This document shows, in pieces, positions 59,728-64,000 of a DNA stretch of 64,000 bases; position 1 is the first letter of the stretch, and each line of letters opens with the position of its first letter. The stretch comes from an uncultured Lachnospiraceae bacterium (lineage in GTDB: Bacteria > Bacillota > Clostridia > Lachnospirales > Lachnospiraceae), in assembly GCA_902774125.1 (NCBI GenBank), contig CACYHD010000006.1, positions 1 to 64,000 on the forward strand. Direction: 5' to 3'. Position numbers and translations under genes: made by a program. The notes beneath the pieces are model-generated. The model was not told the origin of the DNA. It worked only from the letters and a program-made list of their open reading frames with translations, and did no database searches.

Positions 59728-60666
59728 ATGGAAACAGCAAATATCGGATTAATTGTATTGGGAATTATTTTTATAATAATAGCAGCAGCTATTATTTCTT
59801 GTGTTAAGATTGTGCCACAGGCTCACGCTTACATTATCGAGCGTCTCGGTGTGTACAAGCAGACATGGGGCGTTGGTCTTCACTTTAAGATTCCATTTAT
59901 TGATATTGTGTCAAAAAGAGTTAACCTTAAGGAGCAGGTTGCGGATTTTGAACCACAGCCGGTTATTACTAAGGATAATGTAACTATGCAGATTGACACA
60001 ATTATTTTTTATCAGATAACAGACCCTAAGCTTTTTGCATACGGTGTAGAAAGACCTATCGTAGCTATTAAGAATCTTACTGCTACAACACTTCGTAACG
60101 TAGTAGGTGAGCTTGAACTTGATGAGACTCTAACTTCTAGAGAGACAATCAATGCCAAGATGCGTACAGAACTCGATGTAGCTACAGATCCTTGGGGAAT
60201 CAAGGTTAATAGAGTTGAGCTCAAAAACATCATTCCACCTCGCGACATTCAAGAGGCGATGGAAAAACAGATGAGAGCTGAACGTGAAAAGAGAGAACAG
60301 ATTCTTAAGGCTGAAGGTGAAAAGAAAGCGGCTATTCTTGTTGCGGAAGGTAACAAGGAGTCAGCTATTCTTAACGCTGAGGCTGATAAGGAAGCAGCGA
60401 TTCTTAAGGCTGATGCTGAGAAGCAAAAAAGAATTCTTGAGGCTGACGGTGAGGCTGAGGCTATCCTAAAAGTTCAGCAGGCTCACGCTGAGGGAATCAG
60501 ACTTATTAAGGAAGCTGGAGCAGACGAGTCAGTTCTTACAATTAAGAGTCTTGAGGCTTTTGAAAAAGCAGCAGACGGACAGGCTACTAAGATTATTGTT
60601 CCATCTAACATTGCCGAGACAGCAGGTGTTGTTAAGGCGCTAGTTGAAACTGTAAAAGATAAATAA
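59728..60666 (+). CDS. SPFH/Band 7 protein (stomatin/QmcA-like)
   Basis: 312 aa. One N-terminal membrane segment (LIVLGIIFIIIAAAIISCV) leads into the SPFH domain (VPQAHAYIIERLGVYKQTWG, then NLKEQVADFEPQPVITKDNV) and a long coiled coil rich in Ala/Glu repeats (about 175-260). It organises membrane microdomains and often partners proteases or NfeD. GGGAGG is upstream; it follows nfeD by 14 bases. Confidence 0.94.
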   Translation: METANIGLIVLGIIFIIIAAAIISCVKIVPQAHAYIIERLGVYKQTWGVGLHFKIPFIDIVSKRVNLKEQVADFEPQPVITKDNVTMQIDTIIFYQITDPKLFAYGVERPIVAIKNLTATTLRNVVGELELDETLTSRETINAKMRTELDVATDPWGIKVNRVELKNIIPPRDIQEAMEKQMRAEREKREQILKAEGEKKAAILVAEGNKESAILNAEADKEAAILKADAEKQKRILEADGEAEAILKVQQAHAEGIRLIKEAGADESVLTIKSLEAFEKAADGQATKIIVPSNIAETAGVVKALVETVKDK

Positions 60667-60680
60667 AGATAAGGTATAGT

Positions 60681-61880
60681 ATGAGTTGTTTTTATCCGGC
60701 AGATATACTTCTGCCCAAAAAGAATAGTAAAGAAGATTATGAGAAGTGGGCTGTTATCGCGTGCGATCAGCATACATCCAACCAGCAGTATTGGGATGAT
60801 GTAGAGCGCATTGTTGGCGATGCCCCTTCATCACTTAGAATTATGCTTCCGGAGATTTATCTGGGCAAGGATAACTCCGCCAGCATTATGAAAGTTAACG
60901 CTACAATGGATAAGTATATGGAGGAGGGCGTGCTAGAGTCGCATCCTAACTCTATGATTTATGTCGAGCGCCAAGTCGGCGACAAGATTAGACGTGGACT
61001 TGTAGGAATGGTTGATTTGGAAGAGTACGATTTCAACCCGGGCAGCGATGCCCTTATTCGTGCTACAGAAGCTACTATTATAGATAGACTTCCACCGCGA
61101 ATTCAGATTAGACAAAACGCTCCGTTAGAGATGCCACACGTGCTAATGCTTTTTGACGATGCGAACAAAACAGTTGTAGCGCCGCTAGAAGCCAGCAAGG
61201 ACAAGCTTGAAGTTGCTTACGACTTTGACCTAATGAAAAACGGCGGTCACATCAAAGGATGGTTCCTTACAGAGGAACTCCAGCAAAGCGTGGAGAAAGC
61301 GCTTGATGTTTTGACTGAGGAAAAAAATGGTCTGCTGTTCGTTGTAGGTGATGGCAATCATTCCCTTGCAGCAGCCAAGGAGTACTACAAACGTAGCGGC
61401 AATCCGCTGGCTAGATATGCGTTAGTGGAAATAGAAAACGTTCACGACGAGAGCTTGGAGTTCGAGTCTATTTACAGAGTATTGTTCAATGTGGACAGGG
61501 AAGACTTTGTTGCCAAGTTCAAAAACTATACAGATAAATACGGAAGCAAAAACTTGCAGACATTCAGACTTTATTCCAAGGGTGGTTCTAGGCTTATGAA
61601 CTTCAAGGCCACAGCAGAGTTGCCTATTGGAACATTGCAGTCATTTATCGATAGATATACTGAGATACACTCAGAAGTAGAAGTGGATTACATCCATGGC
61701 GAGGACGAAGTTAAGCGACTATGTGACAGAGACGACATTCTTGGTTTTGTCTACCAGGGATTGCGCAAGGACGAGTTGTTCACTGCGGTGGACAAGGATG
61801 GTGCTTTGCCTCGCAAAACTTTTTCTATGGGACATGCGGATGACAAGCGCTTCTACATCGAATGTAGAAAAATCAAATAA
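60681..61880 (+). CDS. DUF1015 family protein
   Basis: 399 aa. Family blocks seen: FYPADILLPKKNSKEDYEKW, ACDQHTSNQQYWDDVERIVG, and FVVGDGNHSLAAAKEYYK. Archaeal members include free-serine kinase (SerK), but the activity of bacterial members is not settled, so I leave it as DUF1015. It follows the SPFH gene by 14 bases and may share its transcript. Confidence 0.9.
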   Translation: MSCFYPADILLPKKNSKEDYEKWAVIACDQHTSNQQYWDDVERIVGDAPSSLRIMLPEIYLGKDNSASIMKVNATMDKYMEEGVLESHPNSMIYVERQVGDKIRRGLVGMVDLEEYDFNPGSDALIRATEATIIDRLPPRIQIRQNAPLEMPHVLMLFDDANKTVVAPLEASKDKLEVAYDFDLMKNGGHIKGWFLTEELQQSVEKALDVLTEEKNGLLFVVGDGNHSLAAAKEYYKRSGNPLARYALVEIENVHDESLEFESIYRVLFNVDREDFVAKFKNYTDKYGSKNLQTFRLYSKGGSRLMNFKATAELPIGTLQSFIDRYTEIHSEVEVDYIHGEDEVKRLCDRDDILGFVYQGLRKDELFTAVDKDGALPRKTFSMGHADDKRFYIECRKIK

Positions 61881-61932
61881 ACTACATTCTGCTAATCAAA
61901 CCACAATACGTGGCCACTACTAGAGGAGACTT

Positions 61933-63957
61933 ATGGCTTTTTTACCTATATCAAAGAATGATATGAAGGAGAGGGGAATCGAACAGCTGGATTTCGTTTA
62001 TGTAATCGGCGATGCTTATGTAGATCACCCTTCTTTTGGTCATGCAATAATAAGTAGAGTTCTAGAGGTCAACGGCTATAGTGTCGGCATTATTTCGCAG
62101 CCTGACTGGAAAGACGAGAACAGCATTAATGCTCTAGGCGAGCCTAGACTGGGCTTTCTTGTAGCAGCAGGCAATATGGATTCTATGGTTAACCACTACT
62201 ATGTTTCCAAAAAACATCGAGACTTCGACGCGTACACTCCAGGGGGCGAGATTGGAAAGCGTCCGGACAATGCTACTGTTGCCTACTGTAATCTCATAAG
62301 AAGAACATACAAGACCAAGCCGATTATTATTGGCGGTATAGAGGCCAGCCTCAGACGTATGGCGCACTACGATTATTGGAAAAACAATTTCAAACGTTCC
62401 ATTTTGCTAGACGCTCAGGCGGACCTTCTCATATACGGAATGGGCGAGAAGGCAATAGTAGAAATAGCGGATGCTCTCAACTCAGGCATTGATGTTAAGG
62501 ACATTACATTTATTAGAGGAACTGTATACAAGACCAAAAACAAGGATTTGCCGTACAATCCAATCATTCTTCCTTCGTACGACGACATGAAGGAAGATAA
62601 GCTACAATATGCCAAGAGTTTTAAGATTCAGTACGACAACACAGATCCTTTTACTGCAGAAACATTGATGGAACCATATCCTAACGGCGTCTACGTTGTG
62701 CAAAACGTTCCTATGATGCCGCTTACAACACAGGAGATGGACGATGTATATGACCTTCCATACGAGAGAACATATCATCCATCATACGAGGCCAAGGGCG
62801 GAGTGCCGGCTATATCCGAGATTAAACTCTCTCTGACAAGCTGTCGAGGTTGCTACGGCGCTTGTAGTTTTTGTGCACTAACATTCCATCAGGGACGCAT
62901 TATTCAGACTAGAAGTCACGAGTCCATTATTAATGAGGCCCGAAAAATAATCGAGCTTCCGGACTTCAAAGGATATATCCACGATGTAGGTGGCCCAACG
63001 GCCAACTTTTATCACCCGGCCTGCAAAAAGCAGCTTCAATCAGGCGCGTGCAAAGGCAAGCAATGTCTTTATCCTAAACCATGCCCTAACTTAGATACAG
63101 ATCACAGTGAGTATCTGTCTCTTCTAAGAAAACTTCGCAAGCTGCCTAAGGTCAAAAAAGTTTTCGTCAGGTCAGGTATTAGATTCGATTACTTACTCAC
63201 TGACAAAAATGATGATTTTTTCAAGGAATTAGTAGAACACCACATTAGTGGTCAGCTTAAGGTGGCACCTGAGCATATAAGCGATACGGTTTTGTCTTAC
63301 ATGGGTAAGCCGCAAAACTGCGTTTACGAAAAGTTCATCAAAAAATATCAAGATTACAACAAGAAGCTAGGCAAAAATCAGTTCGTCGTGCCATATTTGA
63401 TGAGTTCACATCCGGGCTCAGATCTCAATGCGGCTATCGAACTGGCTGAGTACTTGAGGGATATAGGTTACAGACCACAGCAGGTTCAGGATTTTTATCC
63501 AACACCATCTACGCTGTCTACAGTTATGTATTACACAGGTGTAGACCCACGAACAATGGAGCCGGTGTACACGCCTAAGAATCCTCATGAAAAAGCAATG
63601 CAGAGAGCTTTGATTCAATACAAGAACCCTGCCAACTACGAGCTAGTTAAGGAGGCTCTGATTAAGGCGGGCAGAAAGGACTTAATAGGCTTCGAGGAAC
63701 ATTGCCTCATCAGACCTAGACAGTTCAAAAAAGAAAAAGAGACAGCTAACAGATACCGTGGTGTCAAAACCAAAACAGGTAAGACAATAAACGGCCGCGG
63801 TAAGTCCGGCAAGCCAGGCAAAAACACAGCAAAGCCAGGCAAAAATGCTGGCAAGTCTAATAGAAATAAAAATAAGTCAGCAGGCAGATCTAACAATTCA
63901 AATTCCAGATCCGGCCGCAATAACAATAGAAGAAAACAGACAAGAGGTAACAGATAA
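61933..63957 (+). CDS. YgiQ-family radical SAM protein
   Basis: 674 aa. N-terminal YgiQ domain ([20 protein letters not shown], then [16 protein letters not shown]), then a radical SAM core with the 4Fe-4S cysteines in [20 protein letters not shown], and the C-terminal DUF3362 part ([20 protein letters not shown]). The last ~65 residues are a Lys/Arg/Gly/Asn-rich tail ([20 protein letters not shown]). A TAGAGGAG site precedes the ATG. The reaction is unknown. Confidence 0.93.
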   Translation: MAFLPISKNDMKERGIEQLDFVYVIGDAYVDHPSFGHAIISRVLEVNGYSVGIISQPDWKDENSINALGEPRLGFLVAAGNMDSMVNHYYVSKKHRDFDAYTPGGEIGKRPDNATVAYCNLIRRTYKTKPIIIGGIEASLRRMAHYDYWKNNFKRSILLDAQADLLIYGMGEKAIVEIADALNSGIDVKDITFIRGTVYKTKNKDLPYNPIILPSYDDMKEDKLQYAKSFKIQYDNTDPFTAETLMEPYPNGVYVVQNVPMMPLTTQEMDDVYDLPYERTYHPSYEAKGGVPAISEIKLSLTSCRGCYGACSFCALTFHQGRIIQTRSHESIINEARKIIELPDFKGYIHDVGGPTANFYHPACKKQLQSGACKGKQCLYPKPCPNLDTDHSEYLSLLRKLRKLPKVKKVFVRSGIRFDYLLTDKNDDFFKELVEHHISGQLKVAPEHISDTVLSYMGKPQNCVYEKFIKKYQDYNKKLGKNQFVVPYLMSSHPGSDLNAAIELAEYLRDIGYRPQQVQDFYPTPSTLSTVMYYTGVDPRTMEPVYTPKNPHEKAMQRALIQYKNPANYELVKEALIKAGRKDLIGFEEHCLIRPRQFKKEKETANRYRGVKTKTGKTINGRGKSGKPGKNTAKPGKNAGKSNRNKNKSAGRSNNSNSRSGRNNNRRKQTRGNR

Positions 63958-64000
63958 TGAAAGTAGCAATAATGACAGATTCAAACAGTTCAATAACAGT
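63957..64000 (+). CDS. DegV family protein, 5' end only
   Basis: The ATG overlaps the previous stop (TAATG). The visible residues are [14 protein letters not shown], the start typical of DegV proteins (TDSNSS). The window ends after 14 codons. Confidence 0.6.
   Translation, partial: MKVAIMTDSNSSIT

Overview
The window looks like chromosomal DNA from a low-GC, Gram-positive anaerobe of the Lachnospiraceae type (Butyrivibrio, Pseudobutyrivibrio and relatives). This is inferred from strong AGGAGG ribosome binding sites, frequent GTG/TTG starts, a fructose PTS operon with its own HPr and enzyme I, BspA-type leucine-rich and discoidin-domain secreted proteins, and a Firmicutes-style capsule locus (PHP phosphatase, LCP, Wzz, BY-kinase). 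No rRNA, tRNA, CRISPR array or replication origin was seen.

Layout. 1-7.6 kb is housekeeping: metA, a DegV protein, a broken carD, a zinc-ribbon membrane protein, pepD, a DUF2752 protein and a nadB-nadC fusion. 7.8-21.6 kb is one capsule or exopolysaccharide locus. Its regulatory and export front end (PHP phosphatase, a new 40-aa membrane peptide, LCP, Wzz, tyrosine kinase, first glycosyltransferase) has the composition of the core genome. From 12.54 kb it switches to a very AT-rich strain-specific cassette (LicD, glycosyltransferases, acetyltransferases, Wzy, Wzx, pyruvyltransferase) that includes one glycosyltransferase broken by an internal deletion. 21.9-31.7 kb is an accessory, defence-like region: a PD-(D/E)XK nuclease candidate, a Panacea antitoxin with a membrane-protein partner, a complete IS3-family element with a structured 3' end, an Abi_2 (AbiD/F, HEPN) gene preceded by a promoter and a compact hairpin RNA, a 5'-truncated ydjM-like gene, an AlbA/Schlafen ATPase-like gene and a GNAT.

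31.8-53 kb is devoted to surface and secreted proteins. It holds a BspA-like LRR protein, VanZ, YbjQ, a nucleotidyltransferase (PF14907 type), two large discoidin-domain secreted proteins, three short acidic peptides, a membrane protein, an HPr-kinase-like protein, a PqqD-like protein, an S24/S26 peptidase, a Lys-rich secreted protein, a lipoprotein, a subtilase with discoidin domains, and small secreted proteins. The most interesting signal is at 39.1-44.7 kb. Three peptides, missed by ordinary ORF length cut-offs, share a leader motif YxDPExE and an IKSG block. They lie next to an HPrK-like/PqqD-like/S26-peptidase cassette. A single-pass membrane protein in the same cluster carries copies of the C-terminal motifs of two of the peptides. 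I propose this as an undescribed peptide-maturation and secretion system.

53-59 kb is a minus-strand fructose operon, fruR-fruK-fruA-ptsH-ptsI, with three copies of a probable FruR operator upstream. 59.2-64 kb returns to plus-strand housekeeping: NfeD, an SPFH protein, DUF1015, a YgiQ-type radical SAM protein, and the first codons of a second DegV gene.
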